From contig JAIQGL010000017.1 of NCBI GenBank assembly GCA_020072585.1, forward strand, positions 186,001 to 250,000: a stretch of 64,000 nt of DNA, given 5' to 3'. Below the pieces are notes generated by a model, which was not told the origin of the DNA, did not search any database, and worked only from the letters and a program-made list of their open reading frames with translations. Positions within the stretch are counted from its first letter, which is position 1. Every line of letters begins with the position of its first letter. This stretch comes from Terriglobia bacterium (GTDB lineage Bacteria; Acidobacteriota; Terriglobia; Terriglobales; Acidobacteriaceae). Both the position numbers and the translations under genes were made by a program. Below, one piece after another: positions 9,798 to 18,976 of the stretch.

Positions 9798-10245
9798 GAT
9801 GGCTTCTCCTGATCGAAACAGTTTTCCTGCTAGGCCCAATTCCCCCGACTTCAGGCCGGGCGCCTGTCGAACGCTTCGGGCCCAGGGGAGCGGAAATGAT
9901 CTGTTCTCAAGTCCTGGCGTCAGCATGGGACTTTGGTAACGTGGAGAATTTTGCCGCGCTCAACAAATCACAACAATCAGGTGAGTTTGGTAATTCTCAT
10001 GCGGAGAACCCCCCACGAGAGGCCACAATTTGATTGCGAAGCTTGGTGCTGAATAGGTTTGCTATGAGGGCGCTGCCTGTGAAATTACAATCCGCGTGTG
10101 ATCTCGCGCAGCGGTATGTTCGGCTCTGAGCGGGCGATGAGTCGCAGGGCAAACTCCTGACTCGCTTTCTCAGTCTGCTCCTGTTCTGAACACCAGCTTT
10201 ACGCTTTTCAGATTGAGTATTGCGGACAAGAATTTGTACGAGCGG
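9798..10245. other. Intergenic stretch, probable promoter region of the oxidase cluster
   Basis: 448 bases between the response regulator and the secreted Ig-like gene, both on the minus strand. I see no gene here; an in-frame extension of the downstream ORF to 9926 lacks a signal peptide or ribosome site. No clear promoter hexamers could be assigned. Confidence 0.5.
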
Positions 10246-10878
10246 CTACGACTGTATGATGCCTTTGCGGACGGCATAGCGGACCAGTCCCGCAGTGTCA
10301 TGGATGTCTAGTTTGTCCATCATATTTGAGCGATGGGACTCCGCGGTTTTGACGCTGATGCCCAGCAATGTCGCAATTTCCTTGGTGGTCTTGCCCTCGG
10401 CCACTAATTGCAGCACCTGGCGTTCGCGATCGCTGATCGGTTTCTCTGGAAGATCATCTTTCAGAAGAAACGCCTGCACGATGGTGCGCGAGATGCTCTG
10501 GGTCAAAAACATTTCGCCCCGGCATACCGCGCGTAGTGCCTGGACCAGTTCACCTGCGGCCTTCGTCTTGAGCACGTATCCGGTTACACCGGCGCGCAGG
10601 CTTTCCAGGATCAGGTGATCTTCTGTGTGCATGGTAAGCAGGATGACTTTTATCCGCGGATTGGTCTTGATAATTTCCCGCGCGGCGTCAACGCCGTTTA
10701 GCAGCGGCATCGCCAGATCAAGGACCGCAACTTCAGGACGATGGATCTCACACAATTTCATCGCCTCGCGCCCGTCCGGCGCTTCCGCCACCACCTCAAA
10801 CCCTTCTCGCTCCAGAAGAACCCGCAGCCCTTGACGGACCATCTCGTGGTCGTCAGCCAGCATTACACGAACTGCCAT
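10246..10878 (-). CDS. NarL/FixJ-family response regulator
   Basis: About 210 residues. The ATG at 10878 has GAGG 7 bases upstream; an in-frame GTG lies two codons earlier. Receiver domain 1-120 with acidic pocket (LADDHE), phospho-acceptor Asp in VAVLDLAMPLLNG and Lys in LKTKAAGE. The LuxR-type helix-turn-helix follows in the last 65 residues (LSDRERQVLQLVAEGKTTKEIATLLGIS pattern, then KTAESHRSNMMDKL). It is divergent from a HisKA_3 kinase at 11544, the usual partner type, so the two probably form one system. Its targets may include the downstream oxidase/efflux run, but that is inferred from position. Confidence 0.92.
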   Translation of the reverse strand: MAVRVMLADDHEMVRQGLRVLLEREGFEVVAEAPDGREAMKLCEIHRPEVAVLDLAMPLLNGVDAAREIIKTNPRIKVILLTMHTEDHLILESLRAGVTGYVLKTKAAGELVQALRAVCRGEMFLTQSISRTIVQAFLLKDDLPEKPISDRERQVLQLVAEGKTTKEIATLLGISVKTAESHRSNMMDKLDIHDTAGLVRYAVRKGIIQS

Positions 10879-11543
10879 CTGCACACCTCATCGGGGCCCG
10901 GAATCTAAGGAGCCATCAACCTGAGCAGAGAGGCTCCAAATCCTGTTGCGACAAATCTCTACATAAGGAAACCGATGATCACATGCTTATACTTTTTGGA
11001 GCTTACACCGAAAGAGCAGCGTTCATACATTAAGAAATTCCTGAACTGTGCAAAGCTCTGAGGGTCACAAGAATTATTTCTACGGGAGTGTGCACTTTTC
11101 TACTCATGGTCTGAGTCGCGGACGAGCGTTACTCCGCTTCGCAAAAAACACATCTTCCATCAATTTGCAATACAGCGCGACCTGCTGCCGAATAAACATC
11201 TCAGCAAGGGCCTTGTCTCTGAATTTTTTCAGTTGGATTAAATAATCCTAATAACCTATTGCTTCGGTTTCAGCAGACGTTCGTTTCGCAAAGCGCAGCG
11301 ATGTACTCCGCAGTAACTCTCCGGGTGCGCCTTTTTAGAAAATTAAAATCTCTAATCTTGCGCTAATCACTCTTTAATACTTGCACGTTAGAAATATCTG
11401 CAAAGGTGTACTCTGGAAACAGTGTTTTAGCTTCCGCAAATGCCCCGGATTGCGCAAGTCAGATGATTCAAGCGACTGTACCCATACTCTCAATAGTCGC
11501 TACTTACATGTTGCTAAAACACCCCCTTGGAGGAGGCTCCTGA
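10879..11543. other. Divergent intergenic region, no gene seen
   Basis: 665 bases of relatively AT-rich DNA between the divergent response regulator and sensor kinase. Short plus-strand frames here have no ribosome site or recognisable protein. It must hold both promoters, but I could not fix hexamers. A GGAGCC/GGCTCC inverted pair lies near 10908-10936. Confidence 0.5.
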
Positions 11544-13580
11544 ATGGGCCGGACTCGGAGCGCGACGTGGCCCGTGGCGTCGCGATTGGTTTTGGCGGTT
11601 CTGCTCGTCGGTGTTACCGGCACCCTGATTTCCTGGCGCCTGGTCACGATCAATGAGCGCTCTCACATTCAACGAATGACGCGCCTCGCTGCATCCGCGG
11701 TAGCGGCCGATATGAGCGCAGACGTGGAAGCCTGGACGCTGGCCCAGGTGCGCCTGGCCAAGATGTGGGAATTTGGCGAGCCCACCTATGAGCAATGGAC
11801 ATCGTCTGCCAATCTCTACTTTGATCATCATCCCGGCTGCATCGCCATTGAATGGCTTGATCCCAAGCATCAGGAGCGCTGGGTCTCCCGGTCTCCGGGC
11901 GAGAAGGTACCGCTGGCGGACAATGGCGTGCGCGAATCCGTGCTCCAGCGTGCCCAGTTGTCAAAGCAGGCGACGTTGTCAAGCCTGCTTATTTCGCCTA
12001 CCGGTCAGAAGCAGTGGTTCACGGTGGTTCCCATCTATCAAAAAGATCGGTTCCGCGGATTTGTCCTGGCCTTTTTTGACACCCAGAGATCGTTCAATAG
12101 CATGTTCACGGACATTGATGGACTGGGTTTTTCGGCCGAGGTTGAGGAAAACGGTGTGGAGGCATTTCGCCTGGAGGGCAGCACCCCGGAAAACGAGCAT
12201 GACTGGGCGCAAACCATAGACGTTCCTCTACGGGGCCCTTCATGGCGGGTGAAAGTCTGGTCCAACCCCGCGGCCATGCGGGAAATGCGTTCAAACCTCC
12301 CGCTGATGACGTTGCTTTTCGGCTTCGGCGCGACCCTGCTGCTGATGGTGATTGCGCAGTTTGTCCGCAAGCTAAGCATTGAGGTCGCCGAGCGCCGTCG
12401 CATTGATGAATCTTTGCGCAGCTCGCAGGCGCGTTTCGCCGGCATCCTGCAGATCTCGGCTGAAGCAGTGATTTCGGCCGATGCCGACCAGCGCATTACG
12501 CTCTACAACCAGGCTGCAGAGAAGACTTTCGGTTACACCGCGCAAGAAGCCATGGGACAATCCATCGACATGCTGATTCCCGAACGCTTCCGCGCCGCGC
12601 ACGCTAAACACGTCACCCAGTTTGCAGAGTCGGCGAAGCAGAGTTTGCTCATGTCGGCGCGAAGGCGGGTCTTTGGCCTGCGCAAAGACGGGACTGAGTT
12701 TCCCATGGCGGCCTCCGTATCACGGCTCGATGTCGGCGGCGAAAGGCTCTTCACCATCATTTGCAGCGATGTTACCGAGCAGGCACGTGCCGCGGAGGAA
12801 CTTCGCCGGGCGCATGACGAACTGGAATTGCGTGTCCGCGCGAGGACGGCCGATCTCGAAAAGAGCAACCGGTCTCTGCAGGGTGAAATCCTTGAACGCA
12901 AACGCGCGGAAGAAGAGGTCCAGGAACTTTCCCGGCGGATGATGCGCGTGCAGGAAGAGGAGCGCCGCAACCTCGCCCGCGAACTGCATGACGGGGCCAC
13001 CCAGAACCTTGTCGCGCTGGCCTTGAATATGGCCGGCATCCGTGATTCCGGAGGACTCGCGCCCGGCGCACTGGCTATGATTGAAGAATCCGTGCGGCTG
13101 GTGGAAAGCTGCACCAGCGAGCTGCGCACCATTTCCTATCTGCTGCACCCGCCTCTTCTGGAAGAGCTGGGTCTGCGCCGGACCTTGCGCGGGTACGTGG
13201 ATGGCTTCAGCAGGCGCAGCGGCATTGCCGTTATCTTGACAACCGAAGGGGAGCTGGAGCAATTGGGTTTCGACGTGGAGTTGGCGGTCTTTCGCATTGT
13301 GCAGGAATGCCTTTCCAATGTTCACCGCCACGCTCACAGCGCCTCCGCATCCATCCTGCTCTCTCGCAGTGAGCAGCTTCTTACGCTGGAAATTGCTGAC
13401 CAGGGCCGTGGCCTGCGGTCTGGAGCTGACTGCGCTGGAGTAGGCATTGCCGCGATGCGTGAGCGCGTTCGACTGCTCAAAGGACACATGGAGATCAGGA
13501 CCGGCGCCTCCGGCACCACCATCGCGATTCGTCTTCCTCTGTCCGCCGAACAGGGCGCTTCCTCAGGGGCGGTTGCTTAG
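11544..13580 (+). CDS. Membrane sensor histidine kinase (PAS, HisKA_3)
   Basis: 678 residues, ATG after GGAGGAGG. Domain order: transmembrane helix at about 11-33; an extracytoplasmic sensor of about 210 residues without a certain family; second helix at about 250-272 (LPLMTLLFGFGATLLLMVIA); PAS domain at about 290-410 (VISADADQRITLYNQAAEKTFGYT); a coiled coil; HisKA_3 dimerisation domain with the phospho-acceptor His in RELHDGATQNL; and an HATPase with GVGIAAMRERV and GTTIAIRLP. This is the NarX/DegS-like kinase class that phosphorylates NarL-type regulators, so the divergent regulator is its likely partner. Signal unknown. Confidence 0.93.
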   Translation: MGRTRSATWPVASRLVLAVLLVGVTGTLISWRLVTINERSHIQRMTRLAASAVAADMSADVEAWTLAQVRLAKMWEFGEPTYEQWTSSANLYFDHHPGCIAIEWLDPKHQERWVSRSPGEKVPLADNGVRESVLQRAQLSKQATLSSLLISPTGQKQWFTVVPIYQKDRFRGFVLAFFDTQRSFNSMFTDIDGLGFSAEVEENGVEAFRLEGSTPENEHDWAQTIDVPLRGPSWRVKVWSNPAAMREMRSNLPLMTLLFGFGATLLLMVIAQFVRKLSIEVAERRRIDESLRSSQARFAGILQISAEAVISADADQRITLYNQAAEKTFGYTAQEAMGQSIDMLIPERFRAAHAKHVTQFAESAKQSLLMSARRRVFGLRKDGTEFPMAASVSRLDVGGERLFTIICSDVTEQARAAEELRRAHDELELRVRARTADLEKSNRSLQGEILERKRAEEEVQELSRRMMRVQEEERRNLARELHDGATQNLVALALNMAGIRDSGGLAPGALAMIEESVRLVESCTSELRTISYLLHPPLLEELGLRRTLRGYVDGFSRRSGIAVILTTEGELEQLGFDVELAVFRIVQECLSNVHRHAHSASASILLSRSEQLLTLEIADQGRGLRSGADCAGVGIAAMRERVRLLKGHMEIRTGASGTTIAIRLPLSAEQGASSGAVA

Positions 13581-13803
13581 ACAGCGTTCATGGTTCTCCT
13601 GCCGTTAAATCAGGAATCAACCTGATGCGTTTTTCCTCCCATGGATATATCTTTCAAGATAATGCAACCTCTACTGTAGTGACGATCCTCCAGGGGCTTT
13701 AGTTCGGGTTGGCGAAGGGGGCGAAGTCGCGTTGAGTCGGTCCGGCGAGTTTGTGCCAGTGGCCCGCGGACATTCTTGCGAATGCACGAATGGAGACGAG
13801 AAA

Positions 13804-14199
13804 ATGCTGCAAGGTGCCGCGAAGTATCTGCGAATCCTGGTGGTGGATGATTCCCCCGCATTTGTACGGACGCTCTGTGCCTTCTTTGAAAACGATCCCA
13901 ACGTTGAAATCGTTGGGACCGCTAGCAGTGGCCACCAGGCACTCGTCACAGTTGGCGAGTTACAGCCCGATCTGGTGCTCATGGACCTTCAGATGCCGGG
14001 CATGAGCGGTCTGGAAGCTACCAAGGTGCTTAGTCGCCGTTTTCCCGCAATCCCTGTCGTGATGCTGACCGCCCATGACATGCCCGGACTGCGCCAGGCC
14101 TGCAAGGACAGCGGTGCGTACGAGTTTGCCGCCAAGGACCGGCTCAGCGTTGAACTGCCCGCCATTCTTGCGCAACTGCTTCCGAGTCGGGAGAGCTAA
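13804..14199 (+). CDS. Single-domain response regulator (CheY-like receiver)
   Basis: About 131 residues. I placed the start at the ATG at 13804, with GGAG upstream; the frame is open further 5' but that part is not protein-like. The receiver motifs are LVVDDSP, DLVLMDLQMPGMSG (phospho-Asp), MLTAHD and AAKDRLS (Lys). No output domain follows. It lies after the sensor kinase on the same strand with a 220-base gap, so it may be a further phosphate acceptor or shuttle for that kinase. Confidence 0.88.
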   Translation: MLQGAAKYLRILVVDDSPAFVRTLCAFFENDPNVEIVGTASSGHQALVTVGELQPDLVLMDLQMPGMSGLEATKVLSRRFPAIPVVMLTAHDMPGLRQACKDSGAYEFAAKDRLSVELPAILAQLLPSRES

Positions 14200-14299
14200 T
14201 GAAGGAAGACTCCATGGTCTTAGCTTTTGATTTCCCTTAAGTCGATTCATGTTGCCGGCGGACATCAGCACCTGATGGCCAACACCATCGCTGGACATA

Positions 14300-15181
14300 T
14301 TACGCTTTCTGATTAACTGCCGTATCGCTATCGAGTCTTTGGGCGAGACACCCGACCGCGAGCAGAATTCCGTGCAGAAGAGCTTGCGGCCGGGGCGGAC
14401 AGCCCGGAACGTAAACATCCACGGGCAGGACCTTGTCGACGCCTCCCAAAGACGCATAGTTCGCACCGAAGATACCGCCACTGATGCCGCATGCGCCGAC
14501 TGCGACAACTACCTTGGGGTCCGCCATTGCTCGATACGTCTTCAATAGAGCAAGCTCCATGTTCCGGCTGACAGGACCGGTTACCAGAAGCATATCGGCG
14601 TGCCGCGGAGACGCAACAAACTGGATCCCAAACCGTTCGATATCGTGGATCGGATTGTTGAGTGCGACAATCTCCAGTTCGCATCCATTGCATGACCCCG
14701 CATCCACCTCGCGTATGGCAAGAGACCGTCTTAAAAGCTTGTGGATATTTTCGCGTGCCTTGCGGCCAAGGGTCTCAACGTCCGTATCGGTATGGCCAGA
14801 TTGGAACTGCACCTCGCGCAATTGCTGATGCGTTCCATCGGCATTCAACGCATATTCTGCCGTAAGAACCAGTTTGTGGCGGTCCATGGTTGCCAGTTCA
14901 AATTCCCTGGTAATTTGTACTGCTTGATCGGATGATGCGTCCGCGCATAAACCGCAGAACACACACAGACCATAGTCAACCGTGACTCTCCGGGAATCAC
15001 TCTTATCGCGGAGGGATATCGCTCCCGTTGGACACACTTCTGCGGCAGGGCGAGCGTCCTTCCATTTTTCGAAGTCGAAGGCGGGGCGTCCGCGAAAGTT
15101 TTCGGAGATTTTTGCTGCCTCATCTGGATAGCGCGCCGTTACAATGCCGGTCTTGATCGTCTTCTGAATGATATTGAACAT
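14300..15181 (-). CDS. hyfI: Hydrogenase-4-like small subunit fused to a ferredoxin domain (HyfI/NuoB-like)
   Basis: 293 residues. Residues 1-130 are a HycF/NuoI-like ferredoxin domain in which only one half-site of each four-cysteine motif remains (VCPTG and YGLCVFCGLCADASSD), enough for a single 4Fe-4S cluster. Residues about 155-290 are the NuoB/HycG-like small subunit with its four cluster cysteines (SCNGCE, VGACGISGG, YVPGCPPRP). This subunit relays electrons next to the large subunit at the base of the membrane arm. It is the last gene of the operon, 3 bases after the large subunit stop. Fusion of these two subunits is unlike E. coli Hyf and suggests a diverged Ehr-type complex. Confidence 0.85.
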   Translation of the reverse strand: MFNIIQKTIKTGIVTARYPDEAAKISENFRGRPAFDFEKWKDARPAAEVCPTGAISLRDKSDSRRVTVDYGLCVFCGLCADASSDQAVQITREFELATMDRHKLVLTAEYALNADGTHQQLREVQFQSGHTDTDVETLGRKARENIHKLLRRSLAIREVDAGSCNGCELEIVALNNPIHDIERFGIQFVASPRHADMLLVTGPVSRNMELALLKTYRAMADPKVVVAVGACGISGGIFGANYASLGGVDKVLPVDVYVPGCPPRPQALLHGILLAVGCLAQRLDSDTAVNQKA

Positions 15182-15184
15182 CGC

Positions 15185-16774
15185 TTACCGATCCGTTCCT
15201 GAGTACGATAGATTGAAACTCTTGTTGATGACGGGAAAGTCCGCAATGATATTGCCCTGGACAGCCTCGACCAGCGCCGGCCAGTTGTTGAGCGAGGGAT
15301 CTTTGATCTTGCAGCGTTCCAGATGATTGTCTGTCCCTGTGCGAATCCAATGGATGATCTCGCCTCGCCATCCCTCGACAGCGCCTAGGGCGCAGCGGTC
15401 CGAGGGTATAGCCCGAGCAGGTGCACAGAACTCTCCCTTGAGGCTTTCATCCACAGCCTTCCGGATGATCGAAATGGAATCTCGCACCTCTTCGATGCGG
15501 ACTTGCATTCTGTGCCAGACGTCCCCCGCCTCGTAAACCGGAACACGGAGTGAATAGCGGGAATAGGCGGCATAGGGATGATCACGCCGCGTGTCCAGAT
15601 CGATTCCTGATGCCCGCCCTGCGACGCCGACGATGCCCAAATCCCTTGCCTTCTCATGTTTAAGAACGCCGGTTTGTTCCAGGCGGTCGCGCGTGGACTC
15701 GGAGGAGTCAATCATCCCAATAAGGTCCTGGAATTCACGAGCAAAAGAGTCTATCGTGCTGCAAAGCGTATCCCGTTGTACGGCATTCCAACCCCTTCGT
15801 ACCCCGCCGACGCAGATCATGCCGCGCAAGAGGCGACTTCCCGTCAGTTGCTCATTTAGCATTACCAACATCTCCTTCAAGCGGCTGGCATGGGCATTCG
15901 CTATGACGAAGCCAACATCTGTTGCGATGGCTCCAATGTCGGCGACATGATTGCAGAGCCGTTCGAGCTCCAACAGAATGGTTCTCATCACCAGGGCGCG
16001 TAACGGAATTTCCATCTGGGCCGCGCGCTCTATGGCCTGGCAGAAGGCCGTGCCGTGCGAGAAACTCGAGTCCCCCGAGATGCTCTCGGCGAGAAAAACA
16101 GCCTTCGGTATGGGGAGCTTTTCAAAGAGCTTCTCCGTGCCCTTGTGCGTATAGAACATCCGGAGCTGCAGGTAGAGGATGGGTTCGCCCGCCACCGCAA
16201 AATTGAAGTGGCCGGGTTCGATGATTCCGGCATGGACCGGCCCTACGGGCACTTGAAAAACGCCTTCACCCAAAGCGGGGCGGTAGATATGGCGCTCTCC
16301 CTCGAAAGGCGGCAACACGGTCTCAAGGGGAAAGTCCTTGCGCAAGGGGTGAACATCCGGCCAATTGTCGTGCAAGGCAACCCGGCGAGGATTCGGATGC
16401 TCCACGGCCTTCAGTCCAAACCAATCCTGGATTTCGCGCTCTTGCCAATTCACCGCAGGCAGTTCAGCTGAAAGCGACGGAAAGCTGGGATCATCAGGGC
16501 GTATCGGAGTTCGCACCAGCAGATAGCGACTGCTTCCCTTCTGGTCAAAGACATAGTAGTTGAAGAAAACACCTTCTGAGGCCCGCCGGTCCTCGGCGAA
16601 TACCATCACCAGTCTGGCTCCGAACTCGCCTCTCAGGTAGTTCGTGATGGGCCGAATATCCGGATCATTCAGGGTGAGATAGGTTTCATCCTCGCGGTCA
16701 GCAGTCAAAGATTGAATCTGCGCACCAAACTTCTGGCGAAGAGCCTCAAAAAGCGGAAATGCTGGCTGCGTCAT
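15185..16774 (-). CDS. hyfG: Hydrogenase-4-like large subunit lacking NiFe ligands (HyfG/NuoCD-like)
   Basis: About 529 residues. The ATG at 16774 overlaps the previous gene stop (ATGA). Residues 1-150 are a NuoC-like domain (NWQEREIQDWFGL, LHDNWPDVHPLRKDFPL); the rest is NuoD/HycE-like. The two cysteine pairs that hold nickel and iron in true hydrogenases are absent: the first motif reads SISGDSS (about 231-237) and the last DPSLNN (about 492-497). There is also no C-terminal maturation extension. It should therefore not be a hydrogenase. It resembles the energy-converting hydrogenase-related (Ehr) complexes, proposed to couple an unknown redox partner to ion movement. Confidence 0.87.
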   Translation of the reverse strand: MTQPAFPLFEALRQKFGAQIQSLTADREDETYLTLNDPDIRPITNYLRGEFGARLVMVFAEDRRASEGVFFNYYVFDQKGSSRYLLVRTPIRPDDPSFPSLSAELPAVNWQEREIQDWFGLKAVEHPNPRRVALHDNWPDVHPLRKDFPLETVLPPFEGERHIYRPALGEGVFQVPVGPVHAGIIEPGHFNFAVAGEPILYLQLRMFYTHKGTEKLFEKLPIPKAVFLAESISGDSSFSHGTAFCQAIERAAQMEIPLRALVMRTILLELERLCNHVADIGAIATDVGFVIANAHASRLKEMLVMLNEQLTGSRLLRGMICVGGVRRGWNAVQRDTLCSTIDSFAREFQDLIGMIDSSESTRDRLEQTGVLKHEKARDLGIVGVAGRASGIDLDTRRDHPYAAYSRYSLRVPVYEAGDVWHRMQVRIEEVRDSISIIRKAVDESLKGEFCAPARAIPSDRCALGAVEGWRGEIIHWIRTGTDNHLERCKIKDPSLNNWPALVEAVQGNIIADFPVINKSFNLSYSGTDR

Positions 16775-18273
16775 GGGCCACCCATCACTATATCGGCTGC
16801 ATGCTGAATGAGCCGGAATAACGGAGCGGGTATCCAGAAGCCCATAATGACAATCATGGCAGCCAAAACCACGACAGAGTATTTTTTCCAGCCGCACATT
16901 TTGGTCCGAGAAAGGCCCGGGTCCTCGCCGAGCACAAGGTTGGCGATGTGCACGAGGAATCCTGAAAAAATTGTCACGAGAAAGCCAGTGAATATGACAG
17001 CCAGAGCGAAATAGCCTGCGCTGAAGCCTGCGCGCAGGATGGTGAATTCGCTCTGGAAAAAACTGAAAGGAGGTGATCCGGTGACAGCAAGAGTCACCAT
17101 GAGAAAGGCGGCTCCAGTCAAAGGCATTGAATGGATCAGACCGCCTTTTGTCTTGCGGAATAGATCGGTTTTGAGTTCTTGCTGCACGTTGCCGGCGCAA
17201 AAGAAAAGCAGGGGTTTGGTAATCGAATGAAATGTCATGTGCAGAAGCATGCCCAGCATACCCAGAGGCCCTCCGAAGCCGAGCGCCAGTACCATGATCC
17301 CGCTGTGGTCAATGCTCGAATATGCCAGCAGACGCCGGAAGTTCTTCTGCACAAGAATAAAGGGGACGGCCACTCCGATGGAGAGCAGACCGAACAGAAT
17401 CAAAAGATGCGAGCCAAACTGCGCGCCCAGGCATTTGGAACTCAGAATGTAGAACCGCACCAGACCATAGAGAGCACAGTTGAGGACTCCCGTGGCAAGC
17501 ATGGCCGCCCCGGGGATCGGTGCTTCGCTATAGGCATCGGGTTTCCAGGTATGCATGGGAGCGATACCGGCCTTGGTCCCATACCCGAGAAGAATAAGGA
17601 TAAAGGCCAGCCGCATGGTCGGCTTGTCAAACTGGGCTGCTTTCCCGGCAAGGACCGACCAGTTCAGCCCGGCAAGCGTGTCTGTACCAAGGGCCCCATA
17701 GGCAGAATAGTAGACCAGAATCGTACCGAACAACGCCAGGGAGAGGCCTACGCCGCCGATGATCGCATACTTCCACGCTGCCTCCAGCGAGGTTTCACGT
17801 CCGTAAAACATGACCAGGAACACTGACGCCAGGGTGGTTCCCTCAACCGCCACCCAGAGAATCCCCAGGTTGTTGGCGAGTACGACCAGAATCATGGCGA
17901 AAACCAGGAGAGGCATCAGAGTGTAGTACTCGCGCAGCTTACCAATGGCAAACCGGCCGCCAGTTTTTTCAGCTTCCTGCAGGACTCCGCTTCTCTCTTC
18001 ATGCCGAAAATAACCGACTGCATAGACGGAACACGCCAGCGCCGCAAACGCCGATAAGAGCACAACCAGCCCACTGAGAGCGTCGGCGTAAAAGAACCCA
18101 TTCAAGACCGAAACCGGGCCGCGGCGAAGCACCTGAGCAACTAACACGGCTGCCAAACCAAGCAGAATGGCAAAGGCTGTGACGTTGACCGCCTCCATCA
18201 TGCGCCGTTTGCGGAGGAGGAAAGCCAGGGGGCCAGAGGCCAGCGGAACGATAAGGAGTCCAAGCAAGATCAT
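16771..18273 (-). CDS. hyfF: Antiporter-like membrane subunit (HyfF/NuoN/MrpD-like)
   Basis: 500 residues, about 14 membrane helices, of the proton-conducting antiporter family (Proton_antipo_M). Recognisable stretches are VAVEGTTLASVFLVMFYG, GYGTKAGIAPMHTWKPDAY and LLAYSSIDHSGIMVLALG, with the helix-interrupting Lys/His region. It ends in ATGA shared with the large subunit start. In complex-I-like machines this subunit moves protons or sodium across the inner membrane when driven by electron transfer. It is one of two such subunits in this operon. Confidence 0.92.
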   Translation of the reverse strand: MILLGLLIVPLASGPLAFLLRKRRMMEAVNVTAFAILLGLAAVLVAQVLRRGPVSVLNGFFYADALSGLVVLLSAFAALACSVYAVGYFRHEERSGVLQEAEKTGGRFAIGKLREYYTLMPLLVFAMILVVLANNLGILWVAVEGTTLASVFLVMFYGRETSLEAAWKYAIIGGVGLSLALFGTILVYYSAYGALGTDTLAGLNWSVLAGKAAQFDKPTMRLAFILILLGYGTKAGIAPMHTWKPDAYSEAPIPGAAMLATGVLNCALYGLVRFYILSSKCLGAQFGSHLLILFGLLSIGVAVPFILVQKNFRRLLAYSSIDHSGIMVLALGFGGPLGMLGMLLHMTFHSITKPLLFFCAGNVQQELKTDLFRKTKGGLIHSMPLTGAAFLMVTLAVTGSPPFSFFQSEFTILRAGFSAGYFALAVIFTGFLVTIFSGFLVHIANLVLGEDPGLSRTKMCGWKKYSVVVLAAMIVIMGFWIPAPLFRLIQHAADIVMGGP

Positions 18274-18281
18274 AGGTTTAC

Positions 18282-18968
18282 TTACTCTCTCAACTTCCGC
18301 AGCTTGCTGACGTCCATTGAGTCGAACGCCTCGCGGATACGGAAGACGAGAATTCCAAGAACCATGACCGCGACCAGAACATCAAAAAAAATGCCGAGTT
18401 CAACCACTAATGGCATTCCATAAGTTAATGAAATCGCGGCCAGGAAGAGGCCGTTTTCAAGCGAAAGTAGTCCCAGTACCTGCGTCAATGCCTTGCGGCG
18501 GTTCACCATCACAAAAAAACCAATCAGAAATAGAGAGATGGCCACTGCGAGGGTGTTATGTCCAAGCGCAGCTCGGGCAGACGTTTCTTCCGGATGATAG
18601 AAAGATTCCGCAACCACGTAACCCAGCAGAGTCAGGCCGCCGGCAATGAGGATTGAGAGTGGGACGTTGATCAGCGGCTCAATCTCCCGGCGGATGCCGA
18701 TCCGCTCCACCAGGCGCTCCAGCAACCGGGGAAGCACTCCTGCTTTCAGGACGATGGTCAGGAGCGCCGCAATATAGATGTGACTGGCCTGGTTAAAGTA
18801 GCCGATGACAGCCGCGATCCCTCCCAGGAGAAATGACTGAACGGCGAAGATGCGAATGCTGGAAACGATCCAGCGCTGCCCCACCCCCGCAATCTGCAGT
18901 ACCAGGACGAGAGCCGCCATCAAGGTGATGATCCTGTTTCCAAGCTCCGGATTGGGGACAAAGGGCAT
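18282..18968 (-). CDS. hyfE: Membrane subunit HyfE (NuoK-like)
   Basis: About 228 residues, six or more membrane helices. I used the ATG at 18968 with GAGG about 8 bases upstream; an upstream open extension to 19160 is soluble-looking and overlaps hyfC in another frame. It contains VMVNRRKALTQVLGLLSLENGLFLAA, matching the NuoK-like half of hydrogenase-4 component E with its membrane glutamate. It lies between hyfC and hyfF with only 8-9 bases of spacing. Confidence 0.88.
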   Translation of the reverse strand: MPFVPNPELGNRIITLMAALVLVLQIAGVGQRWIVSSIRIFAVQSFLLGGIAAVIGYFNQASHIYIAALLTIVLKAGVLPRLLERLVERIGIRREIEPLINVPLSILIAGGLTLLGYVVAESFYHPEETSARAALGHNTLAVAISLFLIGFFVMVNRRKALTQVLGLLSLENGLFLAAISLTYGMPLVVELGIFFDVLVAVMVLGILVFRIREAFDSMDVSKLRKLRE

Positions 18969-18976
18969 ATAAAGCC

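Noticed and set aside
11048-11656. Short plus-strand ORFs between the response regulator and the kinase
   Set aside because: No ribosome sites or family signals, and one overlaps the kinase start.
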